A stretch of 64,000 nucleotides of DNA from NCBI RefSeq assembly GCF_028331445.1, contig NZ_JAQMHX010000001.1, positions 806,001 to 870,000 on the forward strand, written 5' to 3'. This stretch comes from Candidatus Phyllobacterium onerii. Lineage in GTDB: Bacteria; Pseudomonadota; Alphaproteobacteria; Rhizobiales; Rhizobiaceae. This document shows, one piece after another, positions 17,552-25,143 of this stretch. Under the pieces are notes generated by a model. That model saw nothing but the letters and a program-made list of their open reading frames with translations. It was not told where the DNA came from and made no database searches. The translations under genes and the position numbers were made by a program. Every line of letters begins with the position of its first letter. Positions within the stretch are counted from its first letter, which is position 1.

Positions 17552-18166
17552 ATGTTTTCTGCCGCTCTCTCCGGTTTTCTTCTTGGCGCGTCCCTTATTA
17601 TCGCAATCGGCGCGCAGAACGCTTTCATATTGCGGCAAGGACTGCTGCGAGAACATGTATTCCTCTTAAGCCTGATTTGCGCCCTGTCCGACGCCCTGTT
17701 GATAACGGCAGGCGTCGCTGGTCTTGGGACGCTGATCGCGCAGTCGCCCACACTCATCTCAGTCGTGACGCTCGGCGGTGCCGTATTCTTGTTCTGGTAT
17801 GCTTCCGTTGCCTTCCGGCGCGCGCTTCACCCCGAGGTACTGAAAGCTGCGAACACCGGCAACGGCAATTTGAAAGTGGCGATCGGCACCGTTCTGGCGC
17901 TGACCTTTCTCAACCCGCATGTCTATCTTGATACGGTCGTTCTGCTTGGCGGCCTGTCGGCTCGCTTTGAAGGTTGGAACCGTGCGGCCTATGGCGCAGG
18001 CGCCGCACTGGCGTCCTTCATATGGTTCTTCGGCCTCGGCTATGGCGCGAGGCTGTTGCAGCCGATTTTTGCAAAGCCGGCCGCGTGGCGCGTACTTGAC
18101 GTTTTGATCGGCCTCGTCATGGCCGGCATTGGTTTAAGTCTGTTAGTCCGTTTCCTGAACAATTGA
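17552..18166 (+). CDS. LysE/ArgO-family amino acid exporter
   Basis: A 204-aa membrane protein of the LysE superfamily with about six hydrophobic segments. The N-terminal signature FLLGASLIIAIGAQNAFILRQGL (GxQNAFxLRQG) and the mid-protein LTFLNPHVYLDTVVLLG are those of the LysE/ArgO basic amino acid exporters. Lysine or arginine is the likely substrate by similarity. No LysR regulator is adjacent. Its 3' end overlaps, convergently, a small minus-strand gene and a perfect stem-loop. Confidence 0.9.
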   Translation: MFSAALSGFLLGASLIIAIGAQNAFILRQGLLREHVFLLSLICALSDALLITAGVAGLGTLIAQSPTLISVVTLGGAVFLFWYASVAFRRALHPEVLKAANTGNGNLKVAIGTVLALTFLNPHVYLDTVVLLGGLSARFEGWNRAAYGAGAALASFIWFFGLGYGARLLQPIFAKPAAWRVLDVLIGLVMAGIGLSLLVRFLNN

Positions 18167-18310
18167 AGCAAACTTCAATTGTGGGCGTTGGCGAACGGTG
18201 CTGAGAACGGCTGCAAGGATCGCAGCTGGCCCGATCGCGCGGTATTGCGAGGTAAGATGATCGGCGCGGGCGCTTTCGCGCGGCTTTGCCGTTTGCTGGG
18301 CATCGGTCAT
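18143..18310 (-). CDS. 55-aa conserved-looking small protein
   Basis: A short frame on the minus strand: starts MTDAQQTAKP, contains QYRAIGPAAILAAVLSTV (a hydrophobic/amphipathic helix) and ends FASIVQETD. An AAAGGA ribosome site lies 7-8 bases before its ATG at 18310. It overlaps the lysE 3' end by 24 bp. The motif QYRAIGPAA resembles small hypothetical proteins I associate with Rhizobiales, but this is memory. It fills a stretch that is otherwise empty. Confidence 0.55.
   Translation of the reverse strand: MTDAQQTAKPRESARADHLTSQYRAIGPAAILAAVLSTVRQRPQLKFASIVQETD
18160..18181. terminator. perfect stem-loop at the convergent lysE / small-gene ends
   Basis: CAATTGAAG (18160-18168), loop CAAA, CTTCAATTG (18173-18181). 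It overlaps the lysE stop codon and the last codons of the convergent small gene. A 9-bp AT-rich stem without a long T run makes it a moderate candidate for a bidirectional terminator. Confidence 0.45.
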
Positions 18311-18368
18311 GGGTTTGGTCCTTTTATTCCCCTAAAGTCTAAGGCATCAGGATTCCCGTTCAAATTGG

Positions 18369-18426
18369 CCGGAAAGAAGGCACTTTCCGGGAGGATTTTG
18401 GGCTATTCGGTTAATTTGGATTAACC
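18369..18426. promoter_or_regulatory. two inverted repeats between the small gene and the cysS leader
   Basis: CCGGAAAG-aaggca-CTTTCCGG (18369-18390) is a perfect 8-bp stem. GGTTAAT-ttgg-ATTAACC (18409-18426) is a perfect 7-bp arm palindrome. The second contains TTAACCAT at 18421-18428, the extended CtrA half-site, with a second TTAA 6 bp away (CtrA prefers 7). They lie between divergent genes, 48-110 bp upstream of the leader promoter's -35 box. Their function is undetermined. Confidence 0.4.
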
Positions 18427-18473
18427 ATCGTAAAGTCGGCAAAAATGCAACACCGCGTCTTTGGCGGGAGCGC

Positions 18474-18502
18474 TTGACGATTTGCCCGCACTCGATCATA
18501 AA
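18474..18502 (+). promoter_or_regulatory. sigma-70-type promoter of the cysS-cimA leader
   Basis: TTGACG (18474-18479), a 17-nt spacer, then CATAAA (18497-18502). The predicted start point, 7-8 bases after the -10 box, is the A of the ATG at 18510, so the transcript would start on or next to the start codon of the leader peptide (leaderless). Confidence 0.7.
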
Positions 18503-18509
18503 TGCCCGC

Positions 18510-18563
18510 ATGAAAACGTCGCCCGTAACGATTATTATTACCTGTCGGATTATTATCAGCTAG
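18510..18563 (+). CDS. isoleucine-rich leader peptide of the cysS-cimA operon
   Basis: A 17-codon frame, MKTSPVTIIITCRIIIS, ending in TAG, 123 bp before cysS. Six of 17 codons are Ile in two runs of three (five ATT, one ATC), separated by Thr-Cys-Arg. Such a run is the mark of an attenuator leader peptide. It has no ribosome site because the predicted transcript begins at its ATG. The operon ends in cimA, an isoleucine-pathway enzyme, which fits the codon content. A single Cys codon could add a response to cysteinyl-tRNA, relevant to cysS. It is too short for ordinary gene finding. Confidence 0.75.
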   Translation: MKTSPVTIIITCRIIIS

Positions 18564-18654
18564 CGCTCGCTGGCCCGGCCGTTTTCGTCTCAAAAATCCT
18601 GATAAAGATGCAAAACGCACCGGTCGCCAGACCAGCGCGATGATATGCGTTTTG
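18559..18654 (+). promoter_or_regulatory. attenuator with mutually exclusive hairpins
   Basis: Hand pairing gives: hairpin 1:2, GCTAGC (18559-18564) with GCTGGC (18569-18574), covering the leader stop codon; pairing 2:3, CTGGCCCGG (18570-18578) with CCGGTCGCCAG (18620-18630), nine pairs with a 2-nt bulge; hairpin 3:4, CAAAACGCA (18611-18619) with TGCGTTTTG (18646-18654) enclosing GGTC/GACC. Segment 2 cannot be in both 1:2 and 2:3, and 2:3 excludes 3:4. The 3:4 hairpin is followed by or includes only four T, so it is a weak terminator on sight. Energies were not computed. Confidence 0.55.
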
Positions 18655-18685
18655 ACGATGAACCCCGAATTTTGAGATCCAGGAC

Positions 18686-20134
18686 ATGCCGCAGGTACTG
18701 AAGCTGTACAACACGCTCACGCGCACGAAGGAGACCTTTGTGCCGATCGATCCGAATAATGTGCGCATGTATGTCTGCGGCCCGACCGTCTATGACTATG
18801 CGCACATCGGTAATGCCCGGCCGGTTATCGTCTTCGACGTGTTGTTTCGGTTGCTTCGTCATATCTATGGCGAAAGCCATGTGAACTACGTTCGCAACAT
18901 CACCGACGTCGACGACAAGATCAACGCTCGCGCCGCCCGCGACTATCCGGACCTGCCTTTGAATGAAGCGATCGGCAAGGTCACCGAAGCAACGAACGAG
19001 CAATTCCAGGCGGATGTGGCAGCGCTCGGCAATCTGCAGCCTTCGTCTCAACCACGCGCGACCGAATATATTGCTGAAATGGCGGCGATGATCGATCGCC
19101 TCGTCGAGCGTGGCGTCGCCTATGTGGCCGACAGTCACGTCTTGTTTTCCCCATCGGCGATGAATGCCGCCAAAGGCCCCCGCTACGGATTGCTCTCCCG
19201 CCGATCATCTGACGACATGATTGCCGGTGCGCGCGTCGACGTTGCCTCTTACAAACGAGACGAGATGGATTTCGTTCTGTGGAAGCCCTCCAAGGAAGGG
19301 GAGCCGGGCTGGCCGTCGCCTGCGGGTATCGATGGTCTCGGTCGCCCGGGCTGGCATATCGAGTGCTCGGCCATGTCGATGGCGAAGCTGCTTGAGCCAT
19401 TTGGTGGCGGGTTGCAATGCGACGATCCGATGAAGAACATTTTCGACATCCACGCCGGTGGCATCGATCTGGTGTTCCCTCACCATGAAAACGAGCTCGC
19501 CCAGTCCTGCTGCGCCTTTGGCACCGACCGGATGGCCAATGTCTGGATGCACAACGGCTTCCTGCAGGTTGAGGGCCAGAAAATGGCCAAAAGCACCGGT
19601 AATTTCGTGACGATCCATGAATTGCTGGCGACTGACACCTTCGGTGGCCGTAAATGGCCGGGGGAAGTGCTGCGCCTTGGCATGCTCATGACCAACTATC
19701 GCGAGCCGATCGATTTCAGTGTCAGAAAGCTGGAGGAGGCAGAGAACATCCTCGCCAAAGCTCGCGAATATGTGGGCGATGCCGGCGTTGGTGTCGTTCC
19801 GGATGAGGCTGTCGATATCCTGTCGGACGACCTCGCAACGCCAGGCCTTGTCAATTGGCTGGCGTCGATCAGGAAGTCGCGCGTCCTCGATCCTGAGGCG
19901 TATCGTGCTGTGTTCGCGCTGCTAGGCATTGATCTGAGCGTAGAAAGCGTCTCACGCGAGCTCGAGAATGAAATCGAAGCCAAGATCCGCAATCGCCTCT
20001 CTTTGCTTGCAGCCAAGAGTTTCCCTGAGGCCGACCGCATCCGCGATGAGTTGCTGGAAAAGGGCGTTCAATTGAAGGACGGAAAAGATCCCGCTACCGG
20101 CGAACGTGTCACGACCTGGGAGATAAAGCGATGA
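18686..20134 (+). CDS. cysS: cysteinyl-tRNA synthetase
   Basis: Class I aminoacyl-tRNA synthetase charging tRNA-Cys. The 482-aa protein has [26 protein letters not shown], with a zinc-ligand Cys and the HIGH-type motif, [30 protein letters not shown] and FPHHENE, and the KMSKS-type loop [15 protein letters not shown] precedes the ATG. It is the first full gene after the isoleucine-rich leader; its stop overlaps the start of the GFA gene by 4 bp, so it belongs to one transcript with cimA. Confidence 0.97.
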   Translation: MPQVLKLYNTLTRTKETFVPIDPNNVRMYVCGPTVYDYAHIGNARPVIVFDVLFRLLRHIYGESHVNYVRNITDVDDKINARAARDYPDLPLNEAIGKVTEATNEQFQADVAALGNLQPSSQPRATEYIAEMAAMIDRLVERGVAYVADSHVLFSPSAMNAAKGPRYGLLSRRSSDDMIAGARVDVASYKRDEMDFVLWKPSKEGEPGWPSPAGIDGLGRPGWHIECSAMSMAKLLEPFGGGLQCDDPMKNIFDIHAGGIDLVFPHHENELAQSCCAFGTDRMANVWMHNGFLQVEGQKMAKSTGNFVTIHELLATDTFGGRKWPGEVLRLGMLMTNYREPIDFSVRKLEEAENILAKAREYVGDAGVGVVPDEAVDILSDDLATPGLVNWLASIRKSRVLDPEAYRAVFALLGIDLSVESVSRELENEIEAKIRNRLSLLAAKSFPEADRIRDELLEKGVQLKDGKDPATGERVTTWEIKR

Positions 20135-20637
20135 GTCTGGATAACAAGCCCGTCTACACTGGCGGTTGCCAATGCGGTGCGATCCGCTTTCGCGTGGAGG
20201 GTGCACTCGGTGACGCATCGATCTGTCATTGCCGCATGTGCCAAAAGGCCTTCGGCAACTTTTTCGCGCCCCTGACATCAGTGCGCGGCACGGATTTTGA
20301 GTGGACACGGGGCGAGCCCAAGCGGTTTCAATCGTCTAATCACGTCAAGCGGGGTTTTTGCGCGAACTGCGGAACCCCGTTGACCTATGAAGCACCGGAC
20401 GGTGTGGCACTTGCTATCGGTGCATTCGATGAACCTGAAGAATTGGCGCCCACCCTTCAGTGGGGCGTCGAAGACAAACTGCCTTACGTTGATGATCTGT
20501 CAAAACTCCCCGGATACACATCTGACAGCGACGCGGAATCGGTGGAATTCCTCAAAACGATGATATCCTATCAGCACCCCGACCATGACACGGAACAGTG
20601 GCCGCTATTGGGGTCGCGAGGGGAGGCGGGCGAGTGA
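20131..20637 (+). CDS. GFA-family (glutathione-dependent formaldehyde-activating-like) protein
   Basis: A 168-aa zinc-fold protein of the GFA/DUF636 family. Cysteine pattern: [24 protein letters not shown] and [12 protein letters not shown], the zinc and CENP-V-like ligands. Although named after formaldehyde activation, most members have no proven activity. It is squeezed between cysS and cimA with overlaps at both ends (ATGA and GTGA), so it is co-translated; no pathway link to either neighbour is evident. Confidence 0.88.
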   Translation: MSLDNKPVYTGGCQCGAIRFRVEGALGDASICHCRMCQKAFGNFFAPLTSVRGTDFEWTRGEPKRFQSSNHVKRGFCANCGTPLTYEAPDGVALAIGAFDEPEELAPTLQWGVEDKLPYVDDLSKLPGYTSDSDAESVEFLKTMISYQHPDHDTEQWPLLGSRGEAGE

Positions 20638-22247
20638 CAAAAGAACGGATCTATCTCTTCGACACGACATTGCGCGATGGCCAACAGACGCCTGGTATCG
20701 ACTTTTCAGTTGAGGACAAGAAAGTCATTGCATCCATGCTGGATGAGTTTGGCTTCGACTATGTCGAGGGCGGCTATCCGGGAGCGAACCCGACCGACAC
20801 CGCCTTCTTCGCCGAAAAGCGTACGAAGCATGCAAAATTCGCAGCTTTCGGCATGACCAAACGCGCCGGCGTCTCGGCCTCCAATGATCCCGGACTTGCA
20901 GCACTCATCCGTTCGCCAGCTGACACCATATGCTTTGTCGCCAAAAGCTGGGACTATCATGTTCGCGTAGCGCTCGGCTGCACGAATGAAGAGAACCTTG
21001 AGTCCATCGATGCTTCCGTTCGTACTGCAGTTGAGGCAGGCAAGGAAGCCATCGTCGATTGCGAGCACTTCTTCGATGGCTATAAGGCTAACCCGGAATA
21101 CGCGCTCGCCTGCGCCAAGACCGCCTACAGTGCAGGAGCCCGCTGGGTCGTGCTGTGCGATACCAACGGCGGCACGCAGCCCGCGGAAGTCACCGAAATC
21201 GTCCGTGCCGTGACGAAACACATCCCCGGCAACCATCTCGGCATCCACGCCCATAATGATACGGAGCAGGCAGTCGCCAACTCGCTTGCTGCGATCGATG
21301 CGGGTGTCCGCCATGTGCAAGGCACACTCAACGGTATCGGTGAGCGTTGCGGTAACGCCAATCTGGTGACGATCATCCCGACACTGATGCTGAAACCGAG
21401 TTGGGCGAACCGTTTCGAAACCGGCATCGGCCTCGAGAAACTCCAAGGGCTTTCCCGCCTGTCGCGCAGTTTCGACGAATTGCTCAACCGCGCACCCAAT
21501 GCGCAGGGTGCGTTCGTCGGCGCGTCGGCATTTGCAACCAAGGCCGGCATTCATGCGTCAGCCCTGATCAAGGAACCGGCAACTTATGAACATGTACCAC
21601 CGGAAACGGTCGGCAATCGTCGCAAGGTCATGGTTTCGGACCAAGGGGGCAAATCGAATTTCATCAATGAACTTGAACGTCGCGGCATTCCGGTGGCCAA
21701 GTCGGATCCGAGGCTCGATACGCTGATCGCGCTGGTCAAGGAACATGAGTCCGAGGGCTACGCCTATGAAGGCGCTGATGCCAGTTTTGAGCTCTTGGCG
21801 CGACAGACGCTCGGCACTGTCCCCGAGTTCTTCAAAGTCGACTCCTTCCGCTGCATGGTCGAGCGGCGCTTCGATGCAAATGGCAACATCAAGACCGTCT
21901 CGGAGGCCGTTGTCCGTATGGAGGTCGATGGTGAGACGCGGATGTCCGTCGCTGAGGGGCATGGACCGGTCAACGCACTCGATCTGGCGTTGCGCAAGGA
22001 CATGGGCCGATATCAGGACGAGATCGCTGATCTGGTGCTAGCGGATTTCAAGGTGCGGATATTGAACGGCGGCACCGAGGCCATCACCCGCGTGCTCGTC
22101 GAGTCGACCGATTCCAGCAATGTGCGCTGGTGGACGGTCGGTGTTTCGGACAATATCATCGACGCGTCCTTCCAGGCGCTAATGGATTCCATCGTCTATA
22201 AATTGATGAAAAATCGGGATTTGGCGGGAAAAATAGCGGCCGAATAG
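20634..22247 (+). CDS. cimA: (R)-citramalate synthase
   Basis: Condenses pyruvate and acetyl-CoA to (R)-citramalate, giving 2-oxobutyrate for isoleucine without threonine. The 537-aa protein belongs to the CimA-type HMGL/LeuA family: N-terminal barrel YLFDTTLRDGQQTPGIDFSV, metal-binding HAHNDTEQAVANSLAAIDAGVRHVQGTLNGIGERCGNANL, and a C-terminal LeuA-like regulatory domain from about residue 410. The length and text fit the ~530-aa CimA group (TIGR00977). The GTG start at 20634 follows GAGGGGAGGCG and overlaps the GFA stop. Presence of the leader peptide upstream of cysS supports the isoleucine role. Confidence 0.9.
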   Translation: MTKERIYLFDTTLRDGQQTPGIDFSVEDKKVIASMLDEFGFDYVEGGYPGANPTDTAFFAEKRTKHAKFAAFGMTKRAGVSASNDPGLAALIRSPADTICFVAKSWDYHVRVALGCTNEENLESIDASVRTAVEAGKEAIVDCEHFFDGYKANPEYALACAKTAYSAGARWVVLCDTNGGTQPAEVTEIVRAVTKHIPGNHLGIHAHNDTEQAVANSLAAIDAGVRHVQGTLNGIGERCGNANLVTIIPTLMLKPSWANRFETGIGLEKLQGLSRLSRSFDELLNRAPNAQGAFVGASAFATKAGIHASALIKEPATYEHVPPETVGNRRKVMVSDQGGKSNFINELERRGIPVAKSDPRLDTLIALVKEHESEGYAYEGADASFELLARQTLGTVPEFFKVDSFRCMVERRFDANGNIKTVSEAVVRMEVDGETRMSVAEGHGPVNALDLALRKDMGRYQDEIADLVLADFKVRILNGGTEAITRVLVESTDSSNVRWWTVGVSDNIIDASFQALMDSIVYKLMKNRDLAGKIAAE

Positions 22248-22266
22248 AGAGTTTTCTGTAGTTTTA

Positions 22267-22326
22267 GGGACGATATGTCCCAAAATTGTGCGAAAACATC
22301 AAACGACTTGATCGATTGATCAGTCG
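22267..22326. promoter_or_regulatory. two inverted repeats between cimA and rarD
   Basis: GGGAC-gatat-GTCCC (22267-22281), flanked by TTTTA and AAAA, may end the cimA transcript. A second element at 22304-22326 pairs CGACT with AGTCG and, inside, GATC with GATC around GATT, with one bulged T. It lies 45 bp before rarD and could be an operator for it. Neither has a T run. Confidence 0.4.
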
Positions 22327-22370
22327 AATTTAATAGACGGCATGCCGCGCGCGGACTACGACTTCGCACC

Positions 22371-23336
22371 ATGACCCAACAAATCGATAGCAATCGAGCC
22401 GTAGCCGGTAACCATTCGACATCCGATGCTTTCGTTGGAATGTCGGATGGAAAGAAGGGCTTTATTTTTGCCCTTTGTGCTTATCTGTTGTGGGGCATCC
22501 TGCCATTCTATTTGAAATCGGTCGCGCATATACCAGCGCTGGAAGTGGTGGCCCACCGTATTGTCTGGTCGGTTCCCATTGCCGTCGTACTGCTTTGGTG
22601 GCTTGGGTTGCTTGGCGATCTGAGGGTCGCCTTCACGACCCCGCGCATGCTGGCGATGGCTATATTGACCGCCAGTCTGATCACCGTGAACTGGGGCACG
22701 TACGTCTGGGCCATCGGCAATAATCACACTGTAGATACAGCGCTGGGCTATTACATCAATCCGCTGGTGAATGTGGTCCTTGGTGGCATCTTCCTGTCCG
22801 AACGCCTTTCGAAGGCGCAAATGGTTGCCATAGCTTTGGCAGCATGCGCGGTCATTCTGTTGACGGTGTCGTCCGGTGGTCTCCCGTGGATTTCACTCGT
22901 CCTCGCGTTCAGCTTTGGCTTTTATGGTTTCTTTCGCAAAACCTTGCCGATCGGTGCCATCCAGGGTTTCACGCTCGAGGTTCTAATACTTTCCGTTCCC
23001 TCGCTCGGTTTCATTGCTTGGACCCTGACGCAGAACACCAGCCACTTCACCAATGGCGCGCCGCACGACACGGGTTTGTTGCTGTTTGCAGGGCTTGCAA
23101 CCGCTGTGCCGCTTATCTTCTATGCCCTTGGCGCCAAGCTCCTGCGCTATACGACCATTGGTTTGATGCAATATATTGCGCCGACGATCGTGTTCTTCAT
23201 TGCAATCTTTGTCTTCGACGAGCCGTTCTCGCATGTACAGCTCATTGCATTCGGTCTGATCTGGTCAGCCCTTGCGATCTACACCTGGTCAATGGTGTAT
23301 GAGGCGCGAAAGCTGCGATTGGCACCGGCGCATTAG
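22371..23336 (+). CDS. rarD: RarD-type EamA-family transporter
   Basis: A 321-aa inner-membrane protein with ten hydrophobic segments of the drug/metabolite (EamA) superfamily. It carries the RarD-specific text GFIFALCAYLLWGILPFYLKSVAHIPALEVVAHRIVWSVP and LGYYINPLVNVVLGGIFLSERLSKAQ, plus IGLMQYIAPTIVFFIAIFVFDEPF near the end. Named for chloramphenicol sensitivity; the substrate is unknown. The start at 22371 gives a 20-residue polar head; a later ATG (MSDGKKG) is possible. Confidence 0.9.
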   Translation: MTQQIDSNRAVAGNHSTSDAFVGMSDGKKGFIFALCAYLLWGILPFYLKSVAHIPALEVVAHRIVWSVPIAVVLLWWLGLLGDLRVAFTTPRMLAMAILTASLITVNWGTYVWAIGNNHTVDTALGYYINPLVNVVLGGIFLSERLSKAQMVAIALAACAVILLTVSSGGLPWISLVLAFSFGFYGFFRKTLPIGAIQGFTLEVLILSVPSLGFIAWTLTQNTSHFTNGAPHDTGLLLFAGLATAVPLIFYALGAKLLRYTTIGLMQYIAPTIVFFIAIFVFDEPFSHVQLIAFGLIWSALAIYTWSMVYEARKLRLAPAH

Positions 23337-24346
23337 TTTCGCGATCCGCCGATCTTTCTCACGACGAGATAGACCATACCGGAAATACCGAGTGCCAAGG
23401 CAGTAATAAGCCAGAATCCATGTGTACTTTCCGCAAGCGGCAGTCCACCGGTATTCATGCCGAAAAGGCCGCTTATGACAGTGCTCGGCAAAAGGACCGC
23501 GGTCATCACCGACAGGACATATAGAAACCGGTTTGACTGATCCGTCAGTTTCGCCAGGAGTTCGTCCTGAAGCAGGCGTGCCCGCTGCTGCAGTTGTTCA
23601 CCTTCCGCATGCAACGTTTCCGCGCGGCGCGACAAGCCTTCGATCAGATCGTCCAATTCTTCGGGAAAAACCCGGCGATCGGCGTGATCAATATGACGGA
23701 ATAGACCTGTCGCCGCCGTGAGATAGCGGTGAAACACAACGATCTGACGCCGGACAGGCACGAGACGTTCCCGCTCGCCCTGCCAGTTCTCGCCGACGAT
23801 ATGATCCTCGATGGAATCCAGGGTTTCCGAGAGTTTGGTGATCTCTATTTTTAGAAGATCGAGAAAACGCCGGAAGATGGCGTTGAACAGCGCGATCGGC
23901 GATTTCGGCTTTACCTTGCCGCCGAGAATAGCCTGACGTACATCGTCGACGGATTGAAGGGGGTGACGGCGTCCGCTGATGAAGAAGCGTTCGTTGAAAG
24001 CGAAGCGAAAGTAACCAAGCTCCCGCGGATCGCCATAGTGCTTGTGCTGCAAATCCGGCAATTCACCATAAAGCCAACCCTCTTCATAGGTGATCTGATA
24101 CTGGTCGCCGGGAGAGAGGAATGCTTCCCGCACAACTTCCGGCAGGCTTTCGTCGGTTTCGAGATTGCGCCTTGCCCGCGCATCGGCAAGGCCGTAGCTT
24201 TTCCAAACCCACGCACTTTCTGCTGCTCCGGCATGTGCGGATGGCAATAGTGTGCCGTCGTCGCGGAAGCTGTGGGCGATGACAAACTCATCACTTTGGA
24301 TGAGGGGGGCGTTGCTTGGGGGATCGGGGGTAATATTGTCCGCCAT
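23333..24346 (-). CDS. CorA-family divalent metal transporter (ZntB-like)
   Basis: A 337-aa protein: a large cytoplasmic N-terminal domain, a long helical stretch (about residues 150-270, REALETLHAEGEQ-like coiled helix) and two C-terminal membrane segments. The signature GMN tripeptide follows the first one (ISGLFGMNTGGLP). The loop after it lacks the acidic MPE form of classic CorA, which suggests a ZntB-like zinc or other cation path. It is convergent with rarD, overlapping by 4 bp. Confidence 0.87.
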   Translation of the reverse strand: MADNITPDPPSNAPLIQSDEFVIAHSFRDDGTLLPSAHAGAAESAWVWKSYGLADARARRNLETDESLPEVVREAFLSPGDQYQITYEEGWLYGELPDLQHKHYGDPRELGYFRFAFNERFFISGRRHPLQSVDDVRQAILGGKVKPKSPIALFNAIFRRFLDLLKIEITKLSETLDSIEDHIVGENWQGERERLVPVRRQIVVFHRYLTAATGLFRHIDHADRRVFPEELDDLIEGLSRRAETLHAEGEQLQQRARLLQDELLAKLTDQSNRFLYVLSVMTAVLLPSTVISGLFGMNTGGLPLAESTHGFWLITALALGISGMVYLVVRKIGGSRN

Positions 24347-24363
24347 GAGATCCCTTCTGCTTG

Positions 24364-24969
24364 CTACAGCCGCTCTATGATTGCTTCATTGCCTTCCCGG
24401 TCACCTCGTGCAGCAGCGTTGAGGATGGCGGGTACGATATCCTCCGGCTTCTCTACCACAAGCGGATTGACCAAATGTGACGTGTGCACGAAACCCTCGG
24501 CTTTCATGTGCTCGATGAGGGCCAGCATCGGATTCCAAAATCCGTTGATGTTGGCGAAGACCATAGGCTTCCGATGACGGCCGAGTTGCGCCCACGTCAT
24601 GATCTCGACGATCTCTTCCACAGTGCCGATACCGCCGGGCAAGGTAACGAACGCGTCCGAACGCTCGAACATCTTATGCTTGCGCTCATGCATGTCTTCA
24701 GTAACAATAAGCTCTGAAAGCTGGCCAAGCGCGTGTTCGGTGGCCTCTTTGTTCATCAGGAATTTAGGAATAATTCCTGTGACTTTGCCACCCGCAGACA
24801 TGACTCCGTCTGCAACTGCGCCCATAATGCCTTTGGTGCCGCCACCATAGACGAGCTCAAGCCCATGCTCAGCAATTGTTTGGCCGAGAAGCTTGCCGCT
24901 TTGTTTGTAAATCGGGTCGCGGCCCGGCGAGGAGCCGCAGTAGACACAAATGGATCGAATCTTGCTCAT
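24364..24969 (-). CDS. LOG-family protein (cytokinin riboside monophosphate phosphoribohydrolase-like)
   Basis: A 201-aa Rossmann-type hydrolase. The conserved PGGIGTVEEIVE (PGG-x-GT-x2-E) and the upstream LVYGGGTKGIMGAVADGV with ERKHKMFERSDAF identify the LOG/YgdH family, which removes ribose phosphate from nucleoside monophosphates. In plant-associated bacteria such proteins can release active cytokinin, but many act in nucleotide salvage. The ATG at 24969 (MSKIRSICVYCGSS) matches the family N-terminus; the 22-codon upstream extension does not. Confidence 0.9.
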   Translation of the reverse strand: MSKIRSICVYCGSSPGRDPIYKQSGKLLGQTIAEHGLELVYGGGTKGIMGAVADGVMSAGGKVTGIIPKFLMNKEATEHALGQLSELIVTEDMHERKHKMFERSDAFVTLPGGIGTVEEIVEIMTWAQLGRHRKPMVFANINGFWNPMLALIEHMKAEGFVHTSHLVNPLVVEKPEDIVPAILNAAARGDREGNEAIIERL

Positions 24970-25143
24970 ACAATGAGTGGTGCCTTGCACATCACAAAAC
25001 GTCAAGTCGGTACAAATGCGAGACAAAAGTTTCATACGCCGGCTTTATGGATACGTCGAAAGAATGGGTCTGAATCTAAAGGGTTTTCTTGTAGCTTGGC
25101 AGAAAAGACGGTAGAGCAAAAGGAACAATAGGATCGGGGAACG

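Noticed and set aside
18179-18424. 81-codon plus-strand frame between lysE and cysS
   Set aside because: It has no ribosome site and runs over two inverted repeats; the minus-strand 55-aa frame with a good ribosome site explains the left half better.
18461-18643. 60-codon plus-strand frame across the cysS leader
   Set aside because: It runs through the promoter and attenuator in a different frame from the Ile-rich peptide, and has no start signal.
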